This document shows, piece after piece, positions 34,732-43,735 of a stretch of DNA of 64,000 nt. How positions within the stretch are numbered: position 1 is the first letter of the stretch; each line of letters opens with the position of its first letter. The notes under the pieces are model-generated. The model made no database searches, had not been told where the DNA came from, and worked only from the letters and a program-made list of their open reading frames with translations. The position numbers and the translations under genes were made by a program. Origin of the DNA: Chryseobacterium lathyri (GTDB lineage Bacteria; Bacteroidota; Bacteroidia; Flavobacteriales; Weeksellaceae). Where the stretch lies: NCBI RefSeq assembly GCF_030812195.1, contig NZ_JAUSSF010000002.1:310001-374000 (forward strand), written 5' to 3'.

Positions 34732-35664
34732 TTAAAAAGGCTTATAAATGTAGTTTACACCAAATCCTTTCGTCATATAAGTCTGTCGGTCATAGTTGTA
34801 GTTGGTTGTCCAGTTAATCGGAGACGGGATAGGAGGAATAAGATCTGTTACCGACACTTTTTTAGGATTGTTCGGAGATAAGATATGACTTTCCTTATCA
34901 TTAATCTCAGTTGATAAAAGTCTTGAAATTTTGTATGCTGAAGGAAGCAGTGTAAATGGACTGATCTCAGTATCGTAATTTACAAAGTCATAGGCAAATC
35001 TGGTAATAGGTCTTCCAAATACCCCTCCAGCCATAGGGCCATAATTTCTTACCACTCTGGATACATTATCACCTAAATAAGTATATCCTGTTTTAGAATA
35101 ACTGATAAACGCAAATGGTGTTCCGGAAACATCAGGACCATTTCTCATGATAATAGAATCCAGCTTTGCTGTAGAGGCATTATATTTTAAATCGTAAAGG
35201 GCTTTTGTTTTTCTTAAAAGCGTTTGTGGTCCAGGATTAGTTGCCGGCGGCACAGGTGGAGGTCTTCTGAAAACAGAACGGTTTTCAGAAATAGTTACCA
35301 GTTTATTATTGGGTCCGTAAGTAAATAGCTGGCTGTAAGAAACACTGTCTTTATCAAGCTTTCCGTTTCCGTCCAGATCCAAAAATCCGTTAAAGTTAAT
35401 TTGGCTTACTTTGTCACCGCTGTATGCAATATTTATGATTGAAGCACTGTCTGTGATTACTTTCGTTACCAAAAGCCCACTGTAGTGATATTCTGCTAAT
35501 GTATCCTTATCTGTAATTTCTCTGTATAGTGCTCTTGGACCAATCAGTCCTCCCGTTTCATTCAGGTCCAATAAAGGATCCCCGTCTTCGTCTAACATGT
35601 CTTTACAGGAATGTATAGATGAAAGTCCTGCTATTAATAAAATAAAGTAGAAAAGCTGTTTCAT
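34732..35664 (-). CDS. lipoprotein of unknown function, paralogue 1
   Basis: The 310-residue protein has a lipoprotein signal (MKQLFYFILLIAGLSSIHSC, lipid Cys at residue 20) followed by the acidic KDMLDEDGDP. The body has repeated TYxYxGDNxxxV-like pieces and a late SPNNPKKVSV segment. The next gene shares this C-terminal block and overall length, so the two are paralogues that arose by duplication. I recognise no domain with known function. The acidic residues after Cys suggest possible surface exposure. TATATTTG lies at 35690-35697 on the minus strand. Confidence 0.75.
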   Translation of the reverse strand: MKQLFYFILLIAGLSSIHSCKDMLDEDGDPLLDLNETGGLIGPRALYREITDKDTLAEYHYSGLLVTKVITDSASIINIAYSGDKVSQINFNGFLDLDGNGKLDKDSVSYSQLFTYGPNNKLVTISENRSVFRRPPPVPPATNPGPQTLLRKTKALYDLKYNASTAKLDSIIMRNGPDVSGTPFAFISYSKTGYTYLGDNVSRVVRNYGPMAGGVFGRPITRFAYDFVNYDTEISPFTLLPSAYKISRLLSTEINDKESHILSPNNPKKVSVTDLIPPIPSPINWTTNYNYDRQTYMTKGFGVNYIYKPF

Positions 35665-35689
35665 TTCCAGGTAATTGTTTATTTTTTGA

Positions 35690-35697
35690 CAAATATA
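35690..35697 (-). promoter_or_regulatory. TAnnTTTG -7 element for lipoprotein paralogue 1
   Basis: The minus strand reads TATATTTG, 25 bases before the ATG at 35664. The paralogue at 35763 has the same octamer 23 bases before its own ATG. Confidence 0.55.
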
Positions 35698-35762
35698 ACT
35701 TTTTTTTGAACAAAAGTTATGTTTTTATTTATATTCTAATAAAACCGATAATCAATTGGGCT

Positions 35763-36635
35763 TTACAGAGTTCTGTAAGTATATTTAAGAAGCTGATCCT
35801 TATCCGAAACAGGATAATTGTAGGCATCATACAAATAGGTCATTGGTGTATTTATTGCCGGTGCGGGAGACGGCGGCATCACATATACCGATGTTGGGTT
35901 GTTCGGCGAAATTCTATAAAAGTTCTCCGGGCGTACCAAGCTCCAGGCAGTAAAGAATGTTTTAGAAAGCGTAGAGAACGGATTAACCTTAGAGTCATAG
36001 TTCTGGTAGCTGTAAACGGTCATTTTTGCAGTAGCCATATTAGGTGCTCCGGTTGATGTAAGTGTTCCTTTGGCACATTCGGCCTTGAAAATATTATCTC
36101 CCATATAGGTAAAAGTGCTCTCCGTAAATAAGCTATACGCTGTATTTCCCGCTACTTTTCTCTTTTCCAGGATTTTCACAAGCTTCTTGCCGGTGGCATC
36201 ATAAGTGAATATATAATCACTTACAAAAGAGTCTATTGCAGTAGCAGCTGTACCAGTACACGTTGCACTGTAAACATTGCCCTTGCTATCTTCACTTACG
36301 CTAAAATCATACGTCATACTTCCGGCCAGGCTTCCAAGGAATTTTATTTTCCCAATTTTATTATTGATATAGGTTACGGTACCTGTATAATAATTACTGG
36401 TATTTCCATCTCTAAGCATTCCTTTCTGAAAAGCAGTACCATTGACTGTATATTCTTCCTGAATAGTGCCATTTAACGTAATTTTTTCCAGAACTCTGGC
36501 TGGAGGAGTCGGGTTCCCGTTGTTGCCTCCATTATTGGCACTGGGCTCGAATTGGTCTGAAGAAGAATTGTCACATGAAACCATAAGTCCGAAAAATACC
36601 CCGGCAATGATTTTAAAAAGATAGTTTTTTCCCAT
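35763..36635 (-). CDS. lipoprotein of unknown function, paralogue 2
   Basis: The 290-residue protein has a lipoprotein signal (MGKNYLFKIIAGVFFGLMVS then Cys21) followed by a Ser/Asp/Asn-rich linker with NNGGNNGNPTPPA. The body keeps YTGTVTYINNKIGKIKFLG-type strands and ends with an SPNNPTSVYV block that matches SPNNPKKVSV in paralogue 1. Each gene has its own TATATTTG element, so they are transcribed separately. Function unknown; an outer-membrane location is inferred. Confidence 0.75.
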   Translation of the reverse strand: MGKNYLFKIIAGVFFGLMVSCDNSSSDQFEPSANNGGNNGNPTPPARVLEKITLNGTIQEEYTVNGTAFQKGMLRDGNTSNYYTGTVTYINNKIGKIKFLGSLAGSMTYDFSVSEDSKGNVYSATCTGTAATAIDSFVSDYIFTYDATGKKLVKILEKRKVAGNTAYSLFTESTFTYMGDNIFKAECAKGTLTSTGAPNMATAKMTVYSYQNYDSKVNPFSTLSKTFFTAWSLVRPENFYRISPNNPTSVYVMPPSPAPAINTPMTYLYDAYNYPVSDKDQLLKYTYRTL

Positions 36636-36658
36636 GAAAAAATATTTTAGTGAGTTGA

Positions 36659-36666
36659 CAAATATA
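36659..36666 (-). promoter_or_regulatory. TAnnTTTG -7 element for lipoprotein paralogue 2
   Basis: The minus strand reads TATATTTG, 23 bases before the ATG at 36635. Confidence 0.5.
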
Positions 36667-36733
36667 ATTCATTTTTTTGACGAAAACATTCACTTATTCA
36701 ACAAATTCATAACAATCTACATCTTTTTACAAT

Positions 36734-36768
36734 AAAAAACCTAAAGACATTATGTTTTTAGGTTTTTT
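36734..36768 (-). terminator. rho-independent terminator after the three-gene QVGI operon
   Basis: A 12-base stem (AAAAAACCTAAA with TTTAGGTTTTTT) lies 20 bases past the stop of the last gene of the operon. The stem ends in A/T runs that could work in both directions. Confidence 0.75.
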
Positions 36769-36788
36769 ATTGCTGATATATCATAGAA

Positions 36789-37532
36789 TTAATAAGGCTG
36801 CAGAACAGATGTCGTCAGAACAGACTGAGACATTTCATTATTCAGATAATCTGTGTTGACCGCCCTTCCTATCCCCAATGTTCCTGAATTGAGGTTTCTT
36901 TTCGTACAGGCCACTTTCACGGCGTAATTGTTCTTAGGAGTAAGATTCGTAAGTGTTGCATTAAGATTGAATACCTTATAACTTCCTTCCGAGCCTATTA
37001 AAACATCAGTTCTAACTGCTCTAAGCGTATTATCCACAAAGATGCCGCATGCAAAACCTGAAGAGGCATTCGAATTTCCCGTTTTCTGGGCTGTAGTCTG
37101 AAAAGTAAAAGCAACTTTATTGACAGCATTGGTAATGGAAAAAGTATCGGCAGTTCCCGGAAGAACCGTCCACGCAGAAGTAAGTGCCGCCCCTTCTGTA
37201 TATGGTGCGGTGGCTCCGTTAGGGCTAGAAAAACTTGCTCCGGTCTGGTCTGCAACAGTATTCAATGAAAATACAGACATACTTCCCTGCCCATCGGCAA
37301 TTTTTATACTTTTCCAATCATTCACATTCAGTTCTGAATTGTTATGAAAAATAGTTCCCGCAGATCCGGCCGATCCTCTCAGCAGATTCGTCCCACCGGT
37401 TCTGATTTCTCTTCTAACATTTAAATCACCGTTTACATCCAGCATGTTAGCAGGATTTGAAGTATTTATTCCCACCTGCGCAGATGCCCACACCGCAAAA
37501 AATAAAGACTTTATGATAATAATTTTTTTCAT
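36789..37532 (-). CDS. secreted protein of the QVGI/LDVNG type, copy 3
   Basis: The 247-residue protein has a signal peptide (MKKIIIIKSLFFAVWASA) and then QVGINTSNPANMLDVNGDLN, the start shared by all three genes of this operon and by many flavobacterial secreted proteins. The rest is predicted beta-rich, with DWKSIKIADGQGSMSV, a FACGIFVDNTLRAVR block and a final SQSVLTTSVL. No T9SS sorting domain or lipid Cys is seen, so export to the periplasm or outer membrane is likely. It starts 7 bases after copy 2. Function unknown. Confidence 0.75.
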   Translation of the reverse strand: MKKIIIIKSLFFAVWASAQVGINTSNPANMLDVNGDLNVRREIRTGGTNLLRGSAGSAGTIFHNNSELNVNDWKSIKIADGQGSMSVFSLNTVADQTGASFSSPNGATAPYTEGAALTSAWTVLPGTADTFSITNAVNKVAFTFQTTAQKTGNSNASSGFACGIFVDNTLRAVRTDVLIGSEGSYKVFNLNATLTNLTPKNNYAVKVACTKRNLNSGTLGIGRAVNTDYLNNEMSQSVLTTSVLQPY

Positions 37533-37539
37533 GCCTGGA

Positions 37540-38355
37540 TTAATTTATAATTGGATTAAATATTTGAGGAATTTCATACACATCAACTTTCAGAGAAGAC
37601 TGAGTAATAAAACTGTTAATGTTGGTATCTGCATTTATTCCTATAGCCAACACAACATCGCTTGCTGTTCTGTAAGATCCAAGCCTAGAGCAGGCTACAC
37701 TTACGTCATGCTGTCCTTTGGAAAGATTAGTTACTATCCCAATCTGATTGTGTGTAATAAAAGTACTTGCTGCACTGCTTGCCTTTAAATTTCTCTGTCT
37801 AAGGTTCACCAATTTATTATCTACAAAAATACCACATGCATAATCTATGGAAATATCAGGTGTTCCGTTTACAGGAAGATTAGCTTGCACCACAGTTTCA
37901 AACTGAAAATAAGTTTTGCTTTCCGTACTGAATACACTGATAGGCTGCGACAGACCTGCTATTTTCTTAAATCCGGGAAGGCTTGAGATGTCTGCCCCTT
38001 TAGTAAAAGCTGTATTTTTTGCAGTAATACTGGATTGTTCACTATTGGTAAATTTCACTCCCGTTTTGTCTGAAAAGGAGTTATTGAAGATAAGATAAAA
38101 TTTATTCGGCTCATATTCCGGAATACGCAGTGACTTCCAGATCGGTGGATAGCCTTCCCCCTGAGAAACAAGAATCTGATCATTATTGCCTTGGGACAAA
38201 GTATTATCTGTAACATTAAGAACAACGATTTTACTTCTTAGATTGATATCACCATTGACATCAAGTTGCGATTTTGGAGAATCCGTTTTGATTCCCACTT
38301 GCGCAGAGAGAGACAGTCCTGTCATAAAAAACAGGATCGAAATAATATTTTTCAT
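37540..38355 (-). CDS. secreted protein of the QVGI/LDVNG type, copy 2
   Basis: I start at ATG 38355 (271 residues) rather than the TTG one codon earlier. The signal peptide is followed by QVGIKTDSPKSQLDVNGDIN, then LVSQGEGYPPIWKSLRIPEY, which copy 1 shares as LVSQGEGLPPVWKSLNV. A YACGIFVDNKLVNLRQ block and SQSSLKVDVYEIP end match the sister proteins. The three genes are close in order, length and motifs, so they came from tandem duplication with strong divergence. The 3-base gap to copy 1 indicates an operon. Role unknown. Confidence 0.76.
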   Translation of the reverse strand: MKNIISILFFMTGLSLSAQVGIKTDSPKSQLDVNGDINLRSKIVVLNVTDNTLSQGNNDQILVSQGEGYPPIWKSLRIPEYEPNKFYLIFNNSFSDKTGVKFTNSEQSSITAKNTAFTKGADISSLPGFKKIAGLSQPISVFSTESKTYFQFETVVQANLPVNGTPDISIDYACGIFVDNKLVNLRQRNLKASSAASTFITHNQIGIVTNLSKGQHDVSVACSRLGSYRTASDVVLAIGINADTNINSFITQSSLKVDVYEIPQIFNPIIN

Positions 38356-38358
38356 CAA

Positions 38359-39180
38359 TTAATTGCTTTTATAAGTTACGTATTCAATCACATCGATCTT
38401 CATCACAGACTCAAGGGTAAATGCATTGGAAGCCGTATTGGTATCGGATACATTACGCCCGACTGTAAATTGTGAGTTTAAATTTGAGGAATTGATCTTT
38501 CTACACGCCACCTCAAGCTTATGTGTACCTACCGGAACATTCTGCTCTGTATAATTAAGGGTAAAAATATAATCCTGAATACCCAGTTTCTCCGTATTGT
38601 TGTTCGAAACAATCTTATCCGGACGTACTGCCACCAATTTCCCGTTTCTGAAAACCCCGCAGGTAAAAGTGACAGACTGGGAAGTTGTTGCAGACGGAGC
38701 CTTCATTTCAACACCTGTTTGAAACTGGTAAGTAAGCCTGTTTCTCCCATTTTTAATAATAAAATTGTTCTCAAGTCCGGTAATTTTTGACCACCTCCCT
38801 TTTGATGTGTCGACAATATCATCTCCCACATTATTCTTATAAACATTGTCTGCTGCAACACCACTTGAAAGTGCTGTAATGCCCGTCTGATCTGATGACA
38901 GGTACGAATTGATCAATTTGTACTGCCCTTCCTCCATAAAGGAAACATTCAACGATTTCCATACAGGAGGCAAACCTTCTCCCTGCGAGACCAAAACCTG
39001 ACCGTTCAGTCCTGCATTTCCAACTTGGGCGGATGTACCGCCTACTCTAAGTTCTTTTCTTAAGGTGGTTTTCCCGTTGACATCGAGAGTAGATTTAGGA
39101 GCAATCGTCCCAATTCCCACCTGCGCGTTCACACAAAGCGATAAAAGCCCGGCTGCGCAACAATAAATAATTCTTTTCAT
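38359..39180 (-). CDS. secreted protein of the QVGI/LDVNG type, copy 1
   Basis: The 273-residue protein is the first of three co-transcribed paralogues. After MKRIIYCCAAGLLSLCVNA it reads QVGIGTIAPKSTLDVNGKTT and LRKELRVGGTSAQVG, then LVSQGEGLPPVWKSLNV near 61-77. FTCGVFRNGKLVAVRPDK near 167-184 is the counterpart of the FVDN blocks in the others. Its C-terminus ends with a VMKIDVIEYV strand. A TACCTTTG element on the minus strand (39192-39199) lies 11 bases before the ATG. No enzyme motif is visible; a structural or surface-exposed role is a guess. Confidence 0.76.
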   Translation of the reverse strand: MKRIIYCCAAGLLSLCVNAQVGIGTIAPKSTLDVNGKTTLRKELRVGGTSAQVGNAGLNGQVLVSQGEGLPPVWKSLNVSFMEEGQYKLINSYLSSDQTGITALSSGVAADNVYKNNVGDDIVDTSKGRWSKITGLENNFIIKNGRNRLTYQFQTGVEMKAPSATTSQSVTFTCGVFRNGKLVAVRPDKIVSNNNTEKLGIQDYIFTLNYTEQNVPVGTHKLEVACRKINSSNLNSQFTVGRNVSDTNTASNAFTLESVMKIDVIEYVTYKSN

Positions 39181-39191
39181 AATAAGGGCTG

Positions 39192-39199
39192 CAAAGGTA
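39192..39199 (-). promoter_or_regulatory. TAnnTTTG -7 element for the QVGI operon
   Basis: The minus strand reads TACCTTTG, 11 bases before the ATG at 39180. Confidence 0.55.
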
Positions 39200-39469
39200 T
39201 GAATTTTTAATCATAAAAAACCACCCACAACCCCGTAAACCCGTACTAATAAAGCGATTATGCTGTAGAATTTAATGTATAAAAAAGTAGAATTATTACT
39301 ACAAGCCAGACTTTTTTCATCCGTTTGATTGGGGCTGTGTTAGCCAAACCCAATGCCAGCCGATGGTACAGAATTATTTTTTCTCATCCTATTGTGACTT
39401 CAAATGCTTCTGAATCCGAATGATAACTCACTTTTCTTGTGTAAAAATCATGTTTTTTTTCAATAAAAA

Positions 39470-39499
39470 AAGACCTTAAAAAGTAAATTTTTAGGTCTT
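39470..39499 (-). terminator. rho-independent terminator after mfd
   Basis: A stem of AAGACCT plus A run with TTTTTAGGTCTT around a short loop lies 37 bases past the mfd stop. The minus-strand side ends in a T run. Confidence 0.85.
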
Positions 39500-39536
39500 C
39501 TTATTTTTTTGATTATTAAAATGAGGAAATTTCCTC

Positions 39537-42500
39537 TTAATCATGTCCGATAATCGTTTTCAAAAGCACATTAACTTCATCCACATTTTTCACTTTCTCC
39601 TTTCTCATCATCAGCAGATTGCCATCTTTACCGATTTTCTCTTTAAGCTGAGCCTCTGTCGGATTTTGAGTTAAATAGCTGATGATATGCTTGAACCCGT
39701 CTGTCTGGTAAAACTTATCCTGGGGATTTGCAGGAAAATATCCTAAGAATACACCATTTTTCATAACGATCTTTTCAAATCCTATGTCTGCAGCAAGCCA
39801 TTTCAAGGCAACACTCTTCAATAAATTCACTGCTTCTTTCGGCAAAGCTCCGAAACGGTCAATCAGTTCAAGCTCAAATTTATAGAGGTCTTTTTCATTA
39901 TTAATCTCTGCAAGTTTCTGATACAGCAATAATCTTTCTTCGGTATTGGAGATATAGAAATCCGGAAGCATTAGCTCCAAATCAGTATCAATATTGACAT
40001 CTTTTACAGATTTAAACAGTTTCTGTCTGTCTTCCTCATTGTCGAACAGGTTTTCAAAATCCGCATCATCCTTTAATTCTTCCAACGCTTCCTGCATCAA
40101 CTTCTGATAGGTCTCAAAGCCCATTTCATTAATAAATCCGCTCTGTTCCGCCCCAAGGAGATCTCCCGCTCCACGGATCTCAAGATCCTTCATTGCAATT
40201 TGGAAACCGCTCCCAAGATCTGAGAACTGCTCAATAGCCTCAAGACGTTTTCTGGCATCAGAGGTTATCATATCATAAGGAGGCGTGATCAAATAGCAGA
40301 AGGCTTTTCTGTTGCTCCGCCCTACCCTTCCCCTCATCTGGTGAAGATCCGCCATCCCGAACCTTTGGGCATCATTGATGAATATGGTATTCGCATTAGG
40401 AACATCCACTCCACTTTCGACAATTGTTGTAGAAACAAGGACATCGTATTTCCCTTCCATGAAATCAAGCACATTCTTTTCCAGCTGCTTACCTTCCATC
40501 TGTCCGTGTCCTGTAATAACTCTTGCATCCGGGACCAGCCTCTGGATAAGCCCGGCAATATCTTTAAGGTTCTCAATCCTGTTATTGATAAAATAGACCT
40601 GTCCGTCTCTCTGAATCTCATAAGAAACAGCATCCCTGATGATTTCCTCATTGAATCCTACAAGCTGCGTATCCACAGGCTGCCTGTTGGGCGGTGGTGT
40701 TTTGATCACCGAAAGATCTCTTGCCGCCATCAGGGAGAACTGGAGTGTTCTCGGGATGGGAGTGGCAGTAAGGGTAAGGGTATCTACATTACTTTTTAAT
40801 GTTTTCAGCTTATCTTTCACTGAAACCCCGAATTTATGCTCTTCATCAATGATCAGCAGTCCAAGATCTTTGAATTTAACGGAACTGCTCACCAGCTGAT
40901 GGGTTCCAATGATGATGTCTACTTTTCCATTTTTAAGACCGGCTAAAGCTTCTGCTTTCTGTTTCGCAGTTCTGAATCTGTTGATATACGAAACATTTAC
41001 CGGAAAATCTTTTAGTCTTTCTTTAAAACTTCTGTAATGCTGAAACGCCAGAATAGTAGTAGGAACCAGTACAGCGACCTGCTTTCCATCAGTCGCAGCT
41101 TTGAATGCAGCACGGATCGCTACTTCAGTTTTTCCGAAACCTACATCACCACAAACCAGCCTGTCCATTACTGTATCAGCCTCCATATCCCGTTTCACGT
41201 CAATGGTTGCTTTTTCCTGATCCGGAGTATCTTCGTAAATAAAACTGGCTTCCAGCTCATTCTGCAGATAAGAATCGGGAGTATAGGAAAATCCTTTTGC
41301 TGTTTTTCTTTCAGCATATAATCTTATAAGGTCAAAAGCAATTTGCTTTACTTTTGCTTTTGTTTTCTGTTTTAATGATTTCCAGGCCGGGGATCCCAGT
41401 TTACTCAGTACAATTTCTTTTCCGTCCGGACCGTTATATTTTGAAATTTTATGCAGGGAGTGAATACTTACATATAATAAGTCTCCATTTTTGTAAGTCA
41501 GCTTAAAGCATTCCTGTATTTTCCCATCATTATTTACTTTGACAAGCCCCATGAATTTCCCGATTCCGTGGTCGATGTGGGCAATATAATCGCCTATCTT
41601 CAGAGACATCAGATCTTTAAGTGTAAGCTGTTCTGATTTTGCAAAGGTATTTTTTGCTTTATATCTTTGGTAACGGTCGAAGATCTGGTGGTCCGTATAT
41701 ACCAACAACTTATGTTCATTGTCTACAAAACCTTCGTGCAGTTCAGATTTGAAACTTTTAAAAGGAAGTTCATGTTCAAGCTCTTCAAATATAGATTCCA
41801 GCCTTTCTTTCTGCTTTTCTGTAGAAAAAGAGATCCAGGTATCAAAACCTTCGCCCTGCTTTTCTTCAATATCTTCTATCAGCAGTTCGAAATTTTTGTG
41901 AAAGGAAGGTTGAGGAACCTGCTCAACTTTTATTTCTGTGATTTCTTTAAGTCCTTCAATAGGAATTCCGGCAAAATCAATTGTTTTAAATTTCTTAAAA
42001 TCAAACAGGAAATCCTGATCTGAAATAAAGAGTTCCTGCGGGGTCCTATGCGCAATATCCTTACTTAAAGTATCATATTTTTCCAGTGCTTTCTCGTAGA
42101 AAGTCCTGATCTTCTGCATTCCGACAGCGCCGTTTCTGGAAACCACAAAGCTTTCTTTAGGCAGCAGCTCCAGCAGCGAAACCCTGGTTCCGGTTACTAA
42201 AAAATTCATATTGGAAACCAGTTGAAAGTCTTTTACCTTATCTATGGAAAGCTGCGTTTCTATATCAAAGGTTTTAATATTTTCCACTTCATTTCCAAAG
42301 AAGGTAAGACGGTAAGGCTTTTCGTAGGAATACGAAAATACATCAACGATCCCTCCTCTTACCGAAAACTCTCCCGGCTCAGAAACAAAATCTGCCTGCT
42401 GAAAATTATAATGATTCAACAGCTCATCCACAAAATCAAAATCCAGCTGATCACCTACTTTTATATGATGTGAGATTGCCTTAAAGTCTTCTTTTTTCAA

Positions 42501-42905
42501 AACCTTTTCGGACAAAGCCCCTGCATAAACCACAATAACTTTAGGGGCTTTCCCAGAGTTGATCTTATTCAAAACCTCTGTCCGGAGCACAAGATTTGCA
42601 TTCTGTGTTTTTTCAACCTGATACGGCTCAAGATGAGTTGCCGGAAAGTACAGAACCTTGTCCTTTCCAAGCAGGTCTTCCATTTCAGTATTGGCATATA
42701 ATGCATCTTCTTTGTCATCTACCAGATAAAGAATGGTCTTCTTCTGAGTTAGAAAAAGCTCGGCAACAAAAATAGAAACCGAAGATCCTGCACTTCCTTT
42801 CACGGAAATATGCTGGCTTTTTTCTAGCTGGGTAAAGATTTCTTTTCCAAATTCTTTCTGAAGCAAGTCGGGAAGAAATTTTTCGTGAATAGGTTTTAGC
42901 TGCAT
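39537..42905 (-). CDS. mfd: transcription-repair coupling factor Mfd
   Basis: The 1122-residue protein has full-length Mfd layout: an N-terminal UvrB-like region, the RNA-polymerase-interacting domain with IDHGIGKFMGLVKV near 447-460, and a RecG-like translocase with Walker A GDVGFGKTEVA near 590-600, DEEH near 689, TATPIPRTL near 713 and QMRGRVGRSNRKAF near 860. It removes stalled RNA polymerase and recruits UvrA for repair. The promoter element TATCTTTG (42970-42977) and a small inverted repeat precede the gene, and a terminator follows it. Nothing abnormal is seen. Confidence 0.97.
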   Translation of the reverse strand: MQLKPIHEKFLPDLLQKEFGKEIFTQLEKSQHISVKGSAGSSVSIFVAELFLTQKKTILYLVDDKEDALYANTEMEDLLGKDKVLYFPATHLEPYQVEKTQNANLVLRTEVLNKINSGKAPKVIVVYAGALSEKVLKKEDFKAISHHIKVGDQLDFDFVDELLNHYNFQQADFVSEPGEFSVRGGIVDVFSYSYEKPYRLTFFGNEVENIKTFDIETQLSIDKVKDFQLVSNMNFLVTGTRVSLLELLPKESFVVSRNGAVGMQKIRTFYEKALEKYDTLSKDIAHRTPQELFISDQDFLFDFKKFKTIDFAGIPIEGLKEITEIKVEQVPQPSFHKNFELLIEDIEEKQGEGFDTWISFSTEKQKERLESIFEELEHELPFKSFKSELHEGFVDNEHKLLVYTDHQIFDRYQRYKAKNTFAKSEQLTLKDLMSLKIGDYIAHIDHGIGKFMGLVKVNNDGKIQECFKLTYKNGDLLYVSIHSLHKISKYNGPDGKEIVLSKLGSPAWKSLKQKTKAKVKQIAFDLIRLYAERKTAKGFSYTPDSYLQNELEASFIYEDTPDQEKATIDVKRDMEADTVMDRLVCGDVGFGKTEVAIRAAFKAATDGKQVAVLVPTTILAFQHYRSFKERLKDFPVNVSYINRFRTAKQKAEALAGLKNGKVDIIIGTHQLVSSSVKFKDLGLLIIDEEHKFGVSVKDKLKTLKSNVDTLTLTATPIPRTLQFSLMAARDLSVIKTPPPNRQPVDTQLVGFNEEIIRDAVSYEIQRDGQVYFINNRIENLKDIAGLIQRLVPDARVITGHGQMEGKQLEKNVLDFMEGKYDVLVSTTIVESGVDVPNANTIFINDAQRFGMADLHQMRGRVGRSNRKAFCYLITPPYDMITSDARKRLEAIEQFSDLGSGFQIAMKDLEIRGAGDLLGAEQSGFINEMGFETYQKLMQEALEELKDDADFENLFDNEEDRQKLFKSVKDVNIDTDLELMLPDFYISNTEERLLLYQKLAEINNEKDLYKFELELIDRFGALPKEAVNLLKSVALKWLAADIGFEKIVMKNGVFLGYFPANPQDKFYQTDGFKHIISYLTQNPTEAQLKEKIGKDGNLLMMRKEKVKNVDEVNVLLKTIIGHD

Positions 42906-42969
42906 AAATAGTTAATGATATAAACGCCAAAAGCGATTTCGGGAGTGTTCCGAAACCGTTTGCTTATAA

Positions 42970-42977
42970 CAAAGATA
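42970..42977 (-). promoter_or_regulatory. TAnnTTTG -7 element for mfd
   Basis: The minus strand reads TATCTTTG, 64 bases before the mfd ATG. The leader between them contains a 6-base inverted repeat (TTTCGG with CCGAAA, 42937-42942 and 42950-42955). Confidence 0.5.
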
Positions 42978-43162
42978 AGGATATTTTTTTCTTTCCCCGG
43001 AAATCAAAAGTTACTAAAACCCTAATCAAAATAATACAATCACTATTTAAGTCTTAATTTTTTACCAATTTATCTAATTAAAAGTTAAAAATACACTGAT
43101 ATTCCGGCATGGCATAGTGTTTGGAAATTTTACCTTATCAAACTTTTTAAAGAAATAAAATT

Positions 43163-43555
43163 ATGAAAAAAGCAATCAGAATCTTAGGAATTTTTATGCT
43201 GGTCTTTGTTGCCACATTATCTTTTGCATCATGTAGTGATGATGATGATCCGGTAAACAACGATTTCTTCGCAGGAACATATAAGGGAAGCATTTCTTAT
43301 AATGACGGGTCTACCAACAACAGTACAGATAACGGAAGTGTATTTGTAACCAAGATCGCGAGCGGGACGAAATATAATTTCGCATTTTCGAACGGTATCC
43401 CGGATCTTAACGGAGTAGAATTTCAACAGCAGGGAGACCATACTCTTGTAATGGTTGGTTCCACTGCTACATCTTATATTAGAATTGACAATAATGAGTT
43501 GAAAATTCTATACATCAAGGACGGGAAAACCTGGACTGCCAACTGTACACGTTAA
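43163..43555 (+). CDS. small lipoprotein with acidic surface-export signal
   Basis: The 130-residue protein has a lipoprotein signal ending LSFASC, with the lipid Cys near residue 24 followed at once by SDDDDP. That acidic stretch fits the lipoprotein export signal that sends lipoproteins to the cell surface in Bacteroidota. The mature part has two short beta-rich repeats (GTYKGSISYNDG; a later IRIDNNELKILYIKDG). No known domain. It stands alone with a terminator after it. Confidence 0.8.
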   Translation: MKKAIRILGIFMLVFVATLSFASCSDDDDPVNNDFFAGTYKGSISYNDGSTNNSTDNGSVFVTKIASGTKYNFAFSNGIPDLNGVEFQQQGDHTLVMVGSTATSYIRIDNNELKILYIKDGKTWTANCTR

Positions 43556-43577
43556 ACCAACTATTCATATTACATGA

Positions 43578-43606
43578 AAGCCTGCTTCAAAATGAAGCAG
43601 GCTTTT
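43578..43606 (+). terminator. rho-independent terminator after the small lipoprotein
   Basis: A perfect 11-base stem (AAGCCTGCTTC with GAAGCAGGCTT) has a 5-base loop and is followed by TT and a T-rich stretch. Confidence 0.9.
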
Positions 43607-43735
43607 GTTTTAAAAGCTGTTATTGCTGTTATTAAGTTTTTTTTAAGCAGTAATAAACTTTAGTTAAGGTTTGAAATACAGGATTTTCAGCCTGCTTTTT
43701 GTATATCTTTACTCAAGAAAAACAACCGTACACCT

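Larger units (their letters stand above)
39181..39536. other. 356-base gap between divergent-end genes
   Basis: Both neighbours are on the minus strand. The gap holds the promoter element of the QVGI operon at its left edge (39192-39199) and the mfd terminator at its right edge (39470-39499). Between 39200 and 39469 I see no convincing gene or repeat. Confidence 0.6.

Noticed and set aside
42937..42955. Inverted repeat in the mfd leader as an attenuator or riboswitch
   Set aside because: Only six base pairs with no T run and no known aptamer pattern; mentioned as part of the promoter entry only.
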